64,000 nt of DNA from Aporrectodea caliginosa (Eukaryota > Annelida > Clitellata > Crassiclitellata > Lumbricidae). Below, one piece after another: positions 1-13,300 of this stretch (positions within the stretch are counted from its first letter, which is position 1; each line of letters opens with the position of its first letter). Under the pieces are notes generated by a model that worked only from the letters and a program-made list of their open reading frames with translations, made no database searches and was not told the DNA's origin. The position numbers were made by a program, and so were the translations under genes. The DNA lies in NCBI GenBank assembly GCA_020284085.1, contig JACEVL010000084.1, positions 243,501-307,500 of the forward strand. The letters run 5' to 3'.

Positions 1-60
1 CGACCCCCCCAGTTACTTTTTGACAACTAAAACACTGCCTCTCTCTCTATATATACATGT
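1..60. repeat. Left edge: partial dispersed repeat and short TA/CT repeat
   Basis: Positions 23-36 (acaactaaaacactgcct core) match a motif that recurs at about 57407 and 59870, both inside degenerate retroelement 3' ends. It is followed by a short CT and TA/CATGTA palindromic stretch. Confidence 0.4.
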
Positions 61-320
61 ATATATAGAGAGCACGTTACCAACGTGGAAATTTTCCGCT
101 GCACGATGCACATTGCAGTGTTAGAGAAGATGCAAGCAAAGCGACTCCGGCTGCTTGGACACATCGTGCGCTGCGAAGATAATCATAACCTGGGCTATGC
201 TATAGGGCCCTGGCAGCCTTGATTTCCAGCATTCCGAGTGAATGGAAGAGGACTGTTGGGTGCCATCGCAGGACATAGACAAGAACGATGGAAGCGGATT
301 CTGCCCCTTCCAGTGCATAT
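61..320 (+). mobile_element. LINE reverse-transcriptase C-terminal fragment
   Basis: In the + strand frame around 134-170 the translation reads KRLRLLGHIVR. This is the RLRWLGHV-type motif near the C-terminus of non-LTR retrotransposon ORF2 proteins. After a stop near 220 and a frame change, GHRQERWKRIL (about 272-303) resembles the following G-x-KKRWKD motif. The copy is short, broken by a stop, and has no domain upstream, so it is a dead 5'-truncated fragment. The clade cannot be fixed from so little. Confidence 0.5.
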
Positions 321-649
321 ACTAAACTTTGGGCTGCACTCATCCTGGAGACGAACATATAACAGAAATAGATTGCTACATGCTGTGGAAATGGCAACGG
401 TCGAGAGTGGGGAATACCACAGATGATGATAATAATGATGGTTCTGTAAATTACCGGATTTTACTCCAATACACCGATCAGCTACAGACTTAATCTCTTC
501 AAAATGACCCTCGTTACCTTTTGCAGCTCGGGTCCACCTAATGCTGCTATCCTTGTATAAAAGGAACCTCATAGCCTAGCACGAAGCTACGTGCTGGCTT
601 ATACATTCCACTTGCACTTAATCCTATCGGACAAATTTCAGATCAGCTT

Positions 650-872
650 CCTCTCTGTCTGTCTCTCAGTCTTTCTGTTTTCCTGTCTGTCTATGTCTGT
701 CTGTCTTTCTCTGTCTCTATCTGTCTGTCTGTCTGTCTGTCTCTTTCTCTCTCTGTGTCTCTGTGTGTTTCTCTGTGTCTCTCTGTGTCTCTCTGTCTGT
801 CTCTGTCTCTCTCTGTCTGTCTCTGTCTGGTGCTGTCTCTGTCTGTTGCTGCCTCTGTCTGTCTGTATCTTT
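650..872. repeat. (TCTG/TCTC)n simple repeat
   Basis: About 220 bp of TGTC/TCTC tetranucleotides with interruptions. Open frames read from it are low-complexity and not genes. Confidence 0.9.
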
Positions 873-2630
873 AAGCTTGATAAAAAAAATTGACGTATTT
901 CTTAATTTTTTATTTTGGCTGGGCTTTACTGTCAACAATTCTGTCAAGTCCATAGGCCTTTGAATTTCTTCATGTCTAGTTTTCTTTATAATAAACTTCT
1001 ATAATTAGATGGATATAAACAGTGTGAATAACCTAATATGCCAGTCATCTTTGATATTGCGGCGTCGTTAAATAAACGTATTATTAAACTGGTGAAGCTT
1101 TAGTGCACCTGAGACGTCCGATTAGTAATCTACACATGCTTTTAACACGAACGCCTCTGCATCAGAAAGGCAACGGGATAACTGCATGAGATGTCGTAAG
1201 TTTTGTACAGGGATCATTGCTCGAGGTGAAGTAAGTTCAGTATACGCCCAAGCAATGCTGTTAGTATCAGCTAATGGCTAATGAAAGTTTGGGTGAATTT
1301 GACGGTTAAGGCGAATCTTTTGGGGGTAATGCAAAGATTACTGTTTCAGTTTCAGTGGGTTGGTTGAAGTAAGGGTGAAAATAGAGTAGGCTAATTCTTA
1401 TTGAAAGGTTATAGTTATACTGTGGATTTATGCAGTTAGTGGTTTTGGGATAGTTCCTATCGTTGGGTTAAATGCTCGGGTAGTGGGGCTAGGATTACAT
1501 ACTTGTGGTAATATCCAGAGAGAGGTCGAGTTAAGACTCATGGGATGGGTCGGAGAATTCAAAAGGTGACCTTTCTAACGCTTATGATTCCGTTTCTCCA
1601 AAGGGGGTTGTTTACACCTGACGATCAAATGCACGCATCGAGTGCACGTTACCTTTCCACAGTGAAAGCACAGGTGAAAGCACAGGTGATTGGAGCCGCG
1701 TACCTGCGCAGACTATCCGATGAAAGCGATGGCAAGTGTACAGCATAATGTCGAGCAAACAGGCACCCCACTCGTGTCGTGTCATGGTTGCGTTACAATG
1801 GTAGGTGTGCTGCCTAAAGAGCGTCTGGGGGCAGAATAACTAATGGCTGAGAGGAGAATTATACGTCACATCATAGGCTAATGCTGCGTTCCCGTGAGCT
1901 CGTGTCATCAGCTATTTTCATCTGCTGCCCACGGACGTAAATCAAACGATTAACTAATGAAGTCGTGCCTTTGGCCCATCTATATAGCTCCAATTTTATG
2001 GTCGTTGCATTCCTTCGTCTGTTCAATGATCTGATCATTCTTTTATTCATTCAGTCATCTTTTCCAATGACTTCATAAATTACAGATGTGATTCCTTGGG
2101 CGCTTGAGTGAAATCATTATTCGTTGAAGTCCAGTCTGGAAATTGATTGGGTCACGAATACCAGAAGTCAGGCCATAGCCGTACCAAAAAATCTATAAAG
2201 TGGCTGTTCAAGTTGGGCTATATATATGTTCGGTGTATATGGTAAGACCGAGGAGGTATTAGCGGGCACTGGTTATTGTACCACATACCTTTAATACCAT
2301 AACACCTACTGTACCATACTACGATCTCCTACCACATCTTACTATAGCATACTACTTAGCATACTATACTACATAGCATACGATACTACCAACCATGTCT
2401 TGCTGTATGCGTACCACACCAATCATACTACCATAAACCTGCCATAATATACCACCCATTCCATACCACTCGTTGGTGGCTAATAGGCCTAGGTTATGGC
2501 TAATCAGTGTATTAGGCCTATCTGTAGATCTATTTTAATTGGGCGAATTGGTCTCTGCTCTCTCGGTCGATGTTCAAGCATCGACGGCGCCAACCTTATG
2601 CTCTGTCTATATGTCAGAGTTACGTAGGCT
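873..2630. other. Non-coding upstream DNA, no gene seen
   Basis: No exon-like open frame with splice sites was found. At 1058-1085 there is a gcgtcgttaaataaacg element that recurs near 20047, the type of 3' tail found on SINEs and LINEs. At 2270-2470 there is a degenerate TACCATAC-type tandem repeat. Confidence 0.5.
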
Positions 2631-2636
2631 ATATAA

Positions 2637-3075
2637 GGAGGTGGAAGGCAAGCATGGGTTGTATGGGGAAAAGGAAGGACGAGAAGGAAAACAAAGAGGA
2701 GGAGGAAGGACTGGAGCAGTACGAGGAGGAGGAGGAGGAAAAAGAAAGAGGAGACCAATCAGGAGTAGTATGGGGACAGAATGTGGCTGGAGACAAGGAG
2801 AATGAGGACATGCCATGGAAGAGAGCAATAAGGAAAGGACAAGGATGAGGAAGACAAGAAGGCAGAGCAGATTCGAAGAGGATTGGAAAAGAAAAGCACG
2901 AGGAAAGAGAGGCGAACAAGCAGAAAGACTGGAACAAAACAAAGGGACAAGGAGGGGAGAAGGCGTAGGATGAAGACAAGGAGAAAGAGACGGAGTAAAA
3001 AAGTATGAGAAGGAGGACAAGAGGAGGAGGACGAAGAGAAGAAGGAGGAGGATAAGGAGGAGGTAGGACAAGCAG
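2637..3075. repeat. Polypurine (GA-rich) tract
   Basis: About 430 bp in which the + strand is overwhelmingly A and G (repeated AGG, GAA, GGA). The open frames on either strand reflect this composition. Confidence 0.8.
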
Positions 3076-3183
3076 GAATGATATATACTACTATGATTAA
3101 TGTAACTGGCGTTGGTTTTATAGGACTATGACGCAAATGCATACTTATGCTAACGCAATACTTGTAGAATACGCTATAAATGA

Positions 3184-3300
<117 letters not shown>

Positions 3301-3447
3301 CATGTATATATGTATTATGCATGTATTATGTATATATTATACATAATTTATATCCACCTGCCAATAATAGGCCTACCATATGAATCCTTTGCTAATATGC
3401 AATATGCATACTACCCATAATGCATGTACAGTAGTAATACGACATGG

Positions 3448-3520
3448 TATATATATATATATTATATATATATATTATATATATATATATTATATATATA
3501 TATATTATATATATATAATA
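3448..3520. repeat. (TA)n microsatellite with regular ATT interruptions
   Basis: Blocks of TA separated at regular spacing by an extra T (tatatatattatat), giving a self-complementary region. Confidence 0.9.
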
Positions 3521-4190
3521 GATAAGGATGTCGTGCCGTATTATTATATTGTATTGGTTTGTATTGTATTTATTAGTTTATATTATGTAACATAAACATT
3601 CGTCTATCTCTTCATAAGTATATGCTAATTTATAATATGCTAATGAGATTGACAGTGCAACTGCTCTAGTAACTAACGACAGCCTGAGACGAAAACATCA
3701 ACGTATGGAAAGCTGCGTCTATCATTATCCAACAGGAAAAATCTAAAAAAAGAAAAGAGAAATCAGTGTTTTAGAACGTATTTGAATTTTGAAAAGAACT
3801 CTTAATATAATACTGTGGTCGAAAGGAACAGAAATGTTTAGCTCGTCGTTACTGTGTCATACTTGCATTGTTCTACGAGTCGGTAGCTTGAGTTTTATTA
3901 AACTTATAGGCGATTTGTATTGCACTGCATTGTTTTGCATAAGGATTCAGTTTGAATCCAATTTTAAATTTAGGCTCGAGTAGTGCATGATTCTTGATTG
4001 CCAATGTTCAGTTTTGTAAGAAACGTAAATAATTGCTATCAGATTTCAAAATCTTATGCAACAATGATAAGGCAATCGGTTTCCCATAGATATTATGGCG
4101 CGCTGATTATGCATAAAGTTGAAGGGCGTGTCTGGCAGTTGAATGTTTGGGCGACAGTTTGGTCGTATCCGCTGAAACCCACACAAGTGT
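3521..4190. other. Presumed upstream flank of the CRIP gene
   Basis: AT-rich, with no coding signal beyond short open frames. It holds any proximal regulatory DNA of the gene that starts at 4261, but I see no definite motif before the TATA-like site at 4198. Confidence 0.4.
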
Positions 4191-4197
4191 CTTCAGT

Positions 4198-4224
4198 TAT
4201 AAATTAGTCGTTCAGGACTCAGTT
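4198..4224 (+). promoter_or_regulatory. Possible TATA box and initiator of the CRIP gene
   Basis: TATAAAT at 4198-4204 is followed by TCAGTT at 4219-4224, which matches the metazoan initiator. The spacing (about 23 nt from TATA to the initiator A) is slightly short. It would give a 5' UTR of about 40 nt before the ATG at 4261. No transcript evidence is available. Confidence 0.3.
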
Positions 4225-4260
4225 GGTTTGGTAAACGATTTCGAATAATTACCTGAGAAA

Positions 4261-4300
4261 ATGCCGCAGTGTCCCAAGTGCAAAAAGGAAGTCTACTTCG
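4261..4300 (+). CDS. CRIP1: CRIP exon 1 (coding part)
   Basis: Encodes [13 protein letters not shown] plus the first base of the next codon; donor gtgagt follows at 4301. The first CxxC of the LIM domain is here. No in-frame upstream ATG extension is expected because family members begin MPxCPxC. Confidence 0.93.
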
Positions 4301-7300
4301 GTGAGTTTCATGGATGGCTTAACCTCGATTTTTTGCTGTTTAAGTCATCCTCAAATTAAGCGCAGGACATTTGTATATAGGTCGCAGGCTTGCGAGTATA
4401 TAATTGACAATGAGGGTGTGGCCGGTTAGCTGTAAGCGAGCTACTGTGAGCTTGTATGGTAAGTGGTGGAACCTTCTAGGGTTGGAGGGCGTATTAAGGC
4501 TGACCATCTTTGCAACCCGCGCAATTCTAATGAACGTGGGAGTTCATGTGATGGATGAGATAATTTGTCGTAGTTCTGGCTGGAGTTTGTTCCAGGGGCG
4601 GAGTAGCTGCAGCTACTGATCAATTTCCAAATTTTAGTGATGCGATGTCGAAAGGGCGGAGAAGTGTTAGGGCGGAAGTGGCGCGGGCTGAGCAAAGCTG
4701 TGGGATCAGTGGCGTGAATAACGGGGGGGGCAGAGGGGACTGTCTCCAAAGTTTTGACTGGGACCATTCTGTACCCCCAAAATGCAAAAATCCGGCCCCC
4801 GCAAACATCTGTCCCCCAAAGTTATGTACTGCAGATTTTCGCCTCTGTGTGGGATTGTATATTATTGACATAGATAGGAGGTCCTGAAGGACTGGAATGC
4901 GTTGTACTTGTAGGTAAGTGATAGGTCTCTGCAGTGGCGGTTCTAGAGTTATTGGACTGGGGGGGCTAAAAAGTGATTTAGCCCCTCCCTCGTAAATGTA
5001 TGTTTTCATACTGCTGAGTGTGCTGACTCCGATTACCCGTTTCAGCAACCTACTGAAATGAATATTAATAATTTTATTGTTTGATCGACACTGTGATAAG
5101 CAGAATAAATTCCAAATTACGATTATGTCATTGTGAAAATGGAAAAAACTTCATCTCTCTAATACATTTTTGTATCGACTCGATCTCTTTATTTTTGTAT
5201 GCAACATCTTCGTCTTTGCAAAGTTCTAGCAAGCTTAAACACATACTTATATATTTTAAGTTTTCACCAACAAATTAAGGCGCCTATTTTTCATGATTGC
5301 AAATTTGTCAATAACTGCTGATGTGTCCTGAAGAAGTGAAAGACTAAGTTCCTTCTCAATACTGAGCATGCAGAGGTTATTCAATCTCTGCTCTGACATG
5401 TTTGATCTGAGATACGTTTTGACTCTCTTCAGGGTCGAAAAGCTTCTTTCAGAATTGGCTGAAGACACAGGGATTGTTAATGTTAGCCTTGCAAATGTGA
5501 TCAAGTCCGGGAAAGCACAGGGCATAGTCATCAGAAATTGCAAAACATCTTCCGCATCATGTAATCCCGTCTGTCTTATAATCATGTCTTTTGCAACAAG
5601 AGACTGTCCTTTCAACTTGGTCAAATCAATGCCTAGATATTGATATTTCTGAGCCAATGGTTCCATCACATCGTAGTTCAGAAAGTGTTTACCAGCAGAA
5701 GGACTGCACGTGCCACAGGCGACAAGTTCCGGCATGTGAGTTTGGAATCTATGTTTGATTTCTCCAGTCATTTGGTCCAAAATTTCAAACATCTGTTTGC
5801 GGAGTGCTGTGCTCGGTTCCAAAAGGTTGTCTGCTTGATTATCCCTTGTTCGCGATCCTGTCGTACACATGATCACGCTGTCTTGTAGGCGGGCTGGTGC
5901 ATTTCTGATTCTTGATGGTACAACATTCTCTGCAACGCCTGGAAGAGGAATGTCCAGAGAAGTGCACACAGCCACTGCATCGTTATAGACCGATAAAAAG
6001 GCCTGGTCACTTCTCATTGAGTTCAAGGACTCTACCGTGGAATCTATAAGCTTGCATGCTGTGGCCATATCCGCAGATTTCCCCTGAAGATACTGACTGG
6101 CACAGTTGACCACTGGTAATACCATGTCAAGCAAATGAATGATAAATACAATGGGAACAGATAGCAGTTGCATTAGTAGACCTTTCGCCTCGGCTCTCTC
6201 CTTACCATTGCGACTGCCTAGTCCAGCGAAATGGCTAAGCGATTCCACAATATACTTGAATCTGAGCTTGAAAACCTGCACAGCTTTATGCTTACAGATC
6301 CATCTGGTGTCACTTTGCTGTGGCAGAAGAAGAACAGTAATGCCCGCATCTGTCTGAACACGCTTAAAGACATCGTGCCTGAGGGTGGAAGCTGCAAAAA
6401 AGCAGTGGATAGCCTGCATCAAGCCTATGGCATTGCTCATACATTCAACACTGTTGCAGCAGTCAACCAGCGCTAAATTAAGGCGATGAGCGTGGCAGTG
6501 AACATATATGCAAGGCGAGTCACACATTGTGCGAACCTGCGCCTGAACGCCATGATATTTGCCCGACATAACTGAAGCACCATCATAACATTGGGCAACG
6601 CATTGCTTAACGTTAAGGTTCTTCTTCTGCAGAGTGCTGACAATTGTGTTCGACAGAGAAAGGGCATCTAACCTGTGAACATCAATAAACTGCAGGAAAC
6701 GTTCTTTAACTGAGGACCCAAACACATAACGTAGGCAGACGGACATTTGTTCTGTGCAGCTAATATCTCTCGTGTCATCAGCAATGACCGTGAACATGCC
6801 TGCTTCGTTGACTTCAGAAATTATCAAGTCGCTGATGATTGAGTTTGCTGCAAGTAGTATATCATTCTGCGAGTCCTTTGAAATGTAGCTCGCGTTTTTT
6901 GGAAGATGTTCAAACAATTCATCAGTAGCTTTACTTTCCAATCTCAATAGCTGAAGAATAGCCCGAAAGTTTCCAGGGTTGCTGCTAGCCTCGGTCTCAT
7001 CATGGCCTCTTAATGCCATATCTTGTCTGCCACACATTATGCCAATGCGGGCGAGGGTAGAAACTGCTGCTCTGTTTTTTGCAGCCAAGCGGTTATTTTG
7101 GCTGTCAATTTGTTTCAGAACAGAGCCGTTATCACTTGCATCAGTTACTCTATAAAAGGACCAGAGAGTCATACTTTCAGTGTGACTTTCACTTGTCCCA
7201 TGCTTCTCTAAGCGTTCAGTTACTTTCTTCCAATTTGAATATCCAGTTTCGACAAAAACTTTCTCCGCATTCCCCGAAGCCGACGGAAAATGTCGACAAC

Positions 7301-10300
7301 AAAAACAGAAAACAGCATCTCTAGAAACAGAATACTCCAAAAAGTCAAAGCGACCGTACAAAGATGATGAAAATGATCGTTTCTGTTTATTGAAATTCGA
7401 CTTCGGATAAGACATCAATTTTGGTTGAGACGGTTCATCATTCTTAGCTTTGGAAATATCCGTGGCTGGCGCTGCTGTCTCCTCACAATTCTTTCGCGAA
7501 ATTTCATTTTCTAGCACCTGTTGCCCGCCAGATGGACAAATGTTGATACCATTCGTTTTGTGACCCGATTCACCAGCATCATCAAGACTGGTCAGATGTT
7601 CCACCGCATTGACTCCAGAAACTCCTAAGTAAGTTAAATGGTGATATTATCATAATGTATGGAGATTTATTGAATAGCAAATAAAAGGTATTCCTTTCTA
7701 TCTTAGATGGCAAATATTATATAACTTGGTGCATTTTAGGACGATCATATGAAATATATAATTGATTATACAATGTAATATAATAATTATAATGTAATGT
7801 AATTGAACATTTACATAGCGCCCCTTCAAGATATCGACTCAGCGGCGCTCTCTGCGCTAGCCTATATATGATGTTAAATGTCATTGCGAACGAATAGATT
7901 ACATCAGTTAGCAAAACAATTTCAGTAAGCTGAAAGAGTCACCAGTGGCGGGCCCACGCACACACGTGGAACCAACCAACGGATTCCTGTCATTGCTGTC
8001 AACAACTGAAGATTCTGGCATGGATGTTCATTATATATCTCATGATTGTCCTAAAATGCACCATTTTTATTTTTTTTATTTTTTTATGCCCTGAGGTACT
8101 TCATTCCCCCAGGGACTTAGAAATTATAAAAGTATACTGTGTCTGGAACGGCTATTCCTCATCCAAGCCGGGCGTGGGTTTGATAAAATGTGCCACTAAA
8201 TGCTACGGCGTACGTTGAAGCGTTGTACTGTGACTGAGATCCTCTGAAAAAAGTACCTCGTCTCTCTCGATTCACCCGTAGCTAGCGTGAGGTGGCGATC
8301 AAGGTCAGAAATAAAATTGAGGCCAGCGGTATTGATGGGACCCAGCGTTTCCAGGGCTAGCGGTATGAAAACGTGTGTTTCTAGACAGGCGTGATATTTT
8401 TGTGTCTTTCTGTCCTCTGCCAGACTCGTCGCTGCCCCCGCTCGGGCTGCCGATGCCGTAAGGTACGATGATGCCAGAGTGTCTATAACCGTAATGATTG
8501 TTAAAATTAAAATGGAATTTATATTGGAGAGAAGACTGTACCCCTCACTACAAAACATGCCCCTCAATGCCCAGGCACTCTTGAGTCTTTTACCCCTCAC
8601 TACAAAACATGCTCCTCAATGCCCAGGCACTCTTGAGTCAGAAAAATCTATTCCTGGCCCTCAGTATTTGCGGGTAAATATATTCCTGCCAAGCTGGAGT
8701 GAGTTTTCCCATTAATGTTCCCATGATCCCATCCCACGTGTACTCGTTATGCTATTTTTTACATACCTGCCATAGCATTATCATTGCCGTCGAAAACTTC
8801 ATCCTGTAACTCATCAGCTTTTCTTTTCTTGCTTCTCACGATGAATTTATCCATTTATATTAATTTGTGTAATCGTAATCGCAAACTCGAGATTTCTAGA
8901 GCGCCTACAAAAGCGAAGTCGCGGGAACCAGCTTATAGACCTGTGTGTCCCAAACGTATTCTAGTACACACTGTTCTGTATACACATATAAACATGTACA
9001 GTGTTGTACACACATACAGTATACACTATAGTATACAGAAGCGGTCACTCGGCCTGCCACTTTCTGGCTATCCGCTGCTGCTGCAGCTGCTGCTGTTACC
9101 CCTGCTGCTATCGCCTGCTTCTGAAGCAGATGACACCACAGCGTGCAGGGTCATAGAGTGCTGGAGGCTGGCCTAATCTCGGCTGCTCAAGCTGTAATCT
9201 GTTCAGTTTCTTCATGAACACCCCGACCCTTCTGTAGTCACAGGGGAGTTGTTAGTAATGCAGTAGTCTGTGATATGATACAGGCTCCAAGCTTTACAGA
9301 GCAACATCTACAAACCACTGAGCAGTTGAAAATCATCCATGAAGGACTTTTACTCAAATTCTGTTGATCTAATGAGAATTAAGCATCAGGAGATTAGGAG
9401 GTTTTGTTACCAACAAACATTGTAGACAATGTATGGCTAATTAAACGTTAAACTGGGGGGGCTACAATGTGCACAGGGGGGCTGAGAAAAACCAGGGGGG
9501 CTAACTTTCCAACTGGGGGGGCTACAGCCCCCCTAGCCCCCACGGTAAAACCGCCACTGGGTCTCTGTATACATTCGTATATTTTTTCAGCCAGTGGAGT
9601 GATGATAACAGGAATGATGTGATGGTGTTTGGGTATTCAGTTACATGAATACCTGGGACCCTGAGCATTCTGAAAAGTTCGAAGGCGGTGTAGAGGTGGT
9701 GTCAATATTCTGGAAGTGAATTGCAGTAGTGTAGTTTAGCTTGGACTATGGATGTGGCGATGTTAGGTGCAGTTTTGAAGTCAATCAAAGGGCGGATTCT
9801 GCGAAGGTAACGAATATGCATGAAGCAAGAATGAGAACGATGCGTGGAGAAATGATCGGAGAAGCTGAGGTTTGGGGGGAAAATCACGAAAATTTCGGAC
9901 AGGAGAATTTGCAGTGAAGATGTGGACGGATGCAGAGTGCAGGTTGAGGGCAACAAAGGGATCTAGAAGTTTCATCCTATTAGTATGAATTCAGTTTTAG
10001 GTTGGTTCGAGTTCAGGAGCTTTAAGTCATCCAGGAAGAGATCTTGGTAACCAGACGAAGAAGATTATTTACAGAGTCTGTGGTACCGTTTGGAGAGAGA
10101 GCATATAGGTGATGTTTAACTGAGAATGCTTTACTAAGTAAGCAGAGTGTGATAGTGTAAAGGATAAAAAAAAACCGGTCCAAGAACAGAGGCTTGTGGT
10201 TGTGGAGCTCCTGATATGGTGTGATAAGGGTTACGTTTCCGCTGTTTTATCGAAGAAATAGGAGGAGGAGGAGATATGATTGAATCCAGAGGAGAACGGT

Positions 10301-13300
10301 ATCAGTAAAACCGATTCGGTTTGAACTTTGAAAGTCTTTGGAGTGGGATAGGGCTCTGTATCTTCGTCACACTTTGCAATGGTATATAGCGACGGCTGTT
10401 GACAGACGAAGGAGTCACTCAGAGACAAGAGACCTGTTGGTGAGAGATGGCATGTTGCAGAGGGAAGTGAGTAGGGTTTCAGTTAAGCGCCGTTTGAATT
10501 AACCAGACGACTGCGAGTTAACGATTTAATTTGAAAGTCATAGTCATTAATCCGGGATAGGTCACCGAGTTGAGTTCATTTGGAGATGAAACTCATGAAA
10601 GACAAGTTAGAAGGAGGTCGGTATAGTTGAAAAGGATTTCTTATCAAGTGATGGTTGTTGTCAAGGAGTAATTAGAGACTCTTTCTATAGGATGGGAAAT
10701 TGCGGGTAGACAAGGAGAGGTTAATTATTGTGGTCGTTGGAATTCCAATCATGACCAAATAATTAACCTCGCCTAGTTGTCGGGAACAGATGCAAAGTCT
10801 TAAGATAAGAGACCGGTACAGAGGTTCAGTTCGCACTGTTTGTTTGGACGAGATTTTATCAGGTCGAATACTTCAGTCACCGCTATTGGTTTAAAGACAG
10901 ATAATGAGGATCAAAGTCGGGAAGGTGGACAGTCTTAAGAGGGGAGATGCCTAACCACAGTGAACATATAGAGTGGATCAAATGGGCACTATAGGGGGGC
11001 CATAGCGAGTTGCGGTGCTATATAAATGCTATTTATGGATGGACGGACTGACGGACGAATGATTTGAGCTAAGTTTGAGTAGGGAGGAGGGAAGGAGGCA
11101 GATTTTACTAGATCCCACCCCTAGATGTGCCCGTGCATACATAAGTACTTCTTGACCTTTGACCCGTATCGATTGGGCGTCTCTCGTCTCGCTCTCGAAA
11201 GCTGTTCTCGGATTATAGCGACACCTGTTGCACGAACGATCTCGTTTGTACCACGTGATCTTGTCAATCAAAGGTTTGTTTACGCGACCAGAAGCCTCCT
11301 CGTCCTCCTCGTCCTCCTCGTCCTCCTCCTCGTCCTCCTCCTCGTCCTCCTCGTCTTCGTCGTTGTCGTCGTCGTCGCCTCCTCCTCCTCCTCCTCGTCC
11401 TCCTCGTCCTCCTCCTCCTCCTTCTGTGCTCGTACTAGACCAGGGCAGCCGCTGGTGACATCTGGCGACCTGGTGCCCTGGTGACATCTGTGGAATGCGC
11501 CTGCAGCCATTTGCGCACAGTCGTCGTTAATTAGCTTAATTATTAGTTGTTACAATTAGCATCTGAGGAATTGTCGTTAAGAAGCCAAGGCATTTTTGTA
11601 GGTAGACCTATTGTTGAAGTCGTCGTTGTAAATGGTGTAATCACAGTTGGTTGAATTTCTTATCCAGTGGTGGTGGAGCTCCAAATTCTTTCAAATCGAA
11701 AACCTAAGCTTCCCTGACAAAACTTTTACTGATACTCGCTTTTCGCTTTTCGAATAAACTAAAATGCATTAAGGAGGCTTGTCGTTGATTATTGTTCCCA
11801 AGACCACAGTTAAAGAGCACTACACAGCCGGTTACAAATGACTATAGGCTTTGATCAAAACACAGAACAGCATCGGACATTGGATGGCAATCCCCTACCT
11901 CTTCAGGTGAAAGGGCTCCTCTTTTAGGTGACAGGTATCCTCTTTTAGGTTACGGGTCTTCTGGTTTAGGTGACAGAAATCATGTTCTAGGTGGCAGGTC
12001 CAAGGGCGTAGCGAGACTTGAATTCAAGAGGAGGCAACTTCACAGACCATTAGCAAAATCCTGGTCATTGGGGTTATTGGTCAATAGAAGTTTCAGTACT
12101 TAAAAAAATAAGAGGAGGCAACTGCCTCCTCGTGCCTCAATGTAGCTACGCCTATGGGCAGGTCACCTCTTTTAGGTGACAGGGCTCCTGGTTTAAGTGA
12201 CAGGTCACCCCTTTTAGGTGACAGGTCTCATCTGTTATAGGTGGAGGATCTCAGATACGGCGGGATCCGGCTGAGTTTAGTGGCTACATCGTCGTCGTCA
12301 TCATCATCCGTCGTTGCCATCATCAGAATGAACGAAAGATGTAGCATTGAAGGAATTAAAGAAGGAAGGAAAGAAGAAATGACTAGAAGGTAGCAAGTAA
12401 GGACGCAAGGAAGCAATCGTTGTGGTCCTCATCATCATTATCGCCATCAGGCATCTCTTTGCGACAACTATCACTAAAGGGTAACAACTAACAACAAGTA
12501 TCGTCAGCACTGTTGTCGCCCACTGTGCAACCATTCGTGTTGGCATAACGATGTGTAATGACGTCATTGACGACTACGAGTTCTACAACTACGATATTTG
12601 ACGGCATTTAATGATAACATAGGAATGTGGGTTCGGTTAAAAATAACTTTGATGGGTGGACGCCAATGGCCAACCTATTGTTCAGTGTCGTAACAATGAG
12701 CTCTGTTGTACATTCTGGGCGTGTTATCGATATGGAGTCTATTTATATGTGCATTTAATGATTCAAAGAACACTTGTTGCAGAGTGGAAAGTATAGATTT
12801 TGAATAAGTTGAATATGATTTTAATCTCTTCAAGCTGTTCGAGTGTTTGCCTTCTGCAGCCATTGGACATGGAATTGAGAAGCAAGTCGAGAGCATGCCA
12901 CGTGTCTGTCTCTCTTTATGGCAGTCCTTCTACCTGCGTGGGTGTATTCCTCTGCCTGTCTGTTTGCCTGTTTGTGCTTGTATCTGCGTCTACCTGTCTG
13001 TCTATCTGTGCGCCTCTTGTCGTTCTCAAGCGTATGTAGGCTATAATTATGGAGATTTTGTTATCCAAGTTCATCGATGAAGTGTCAATTAGGAACAAAA
13101 ATATAATCTCTTCTCAAATTCGCCATTAATTAAGGCTGCAAAATTGTGAAATCGGCTTCCTTTGCGCTTCGCCAGATTTGTTGAATTTCATATCGAGATA
13201 AATCGTGCAGATAAACAGTTATAAGTACTGCATTGTTCAGAGTTGTGCACGTCTTCCACTGAGACAAACGATACAGTCTACAGAGGATTAACATTTATGA

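Larger units (their letters stand above)
4932..9559 (-). mobile_element. Complete hAT DNA transposon (4628 bp)
   Basis: The ends are CAGTGGCGGTT at 4932-4942 and its exact complement AACCGCCACTG at 9549-9559. An identical 8-bp duplication GGTCTCTG lies on both sides. Both subterminal regions carry repeated GGGGGGCTA motifs (five near the right end, 9455-9535), plausible transposase-binding sites. The single gene inside, on the - strand, is an unbroken two-exon transposase. It sits in intron 1 of the CRIP gene, opposite to transcription. Intact ends, duplication and reading frame point to a recent, possibly autonomous copy. Confidence 0.95.

Noticed and set aside
4441..5048. 108- and 142-codon - strand frames in CRIP intron 1
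   Set aside because: Overlapping, mutually exclusive frames that cross the hAT boundary at 4932; no family resemblance.
5368..7324. Several + strand frames of 60-91 codons
   Set aside because: Antisense shadows of the transposase.
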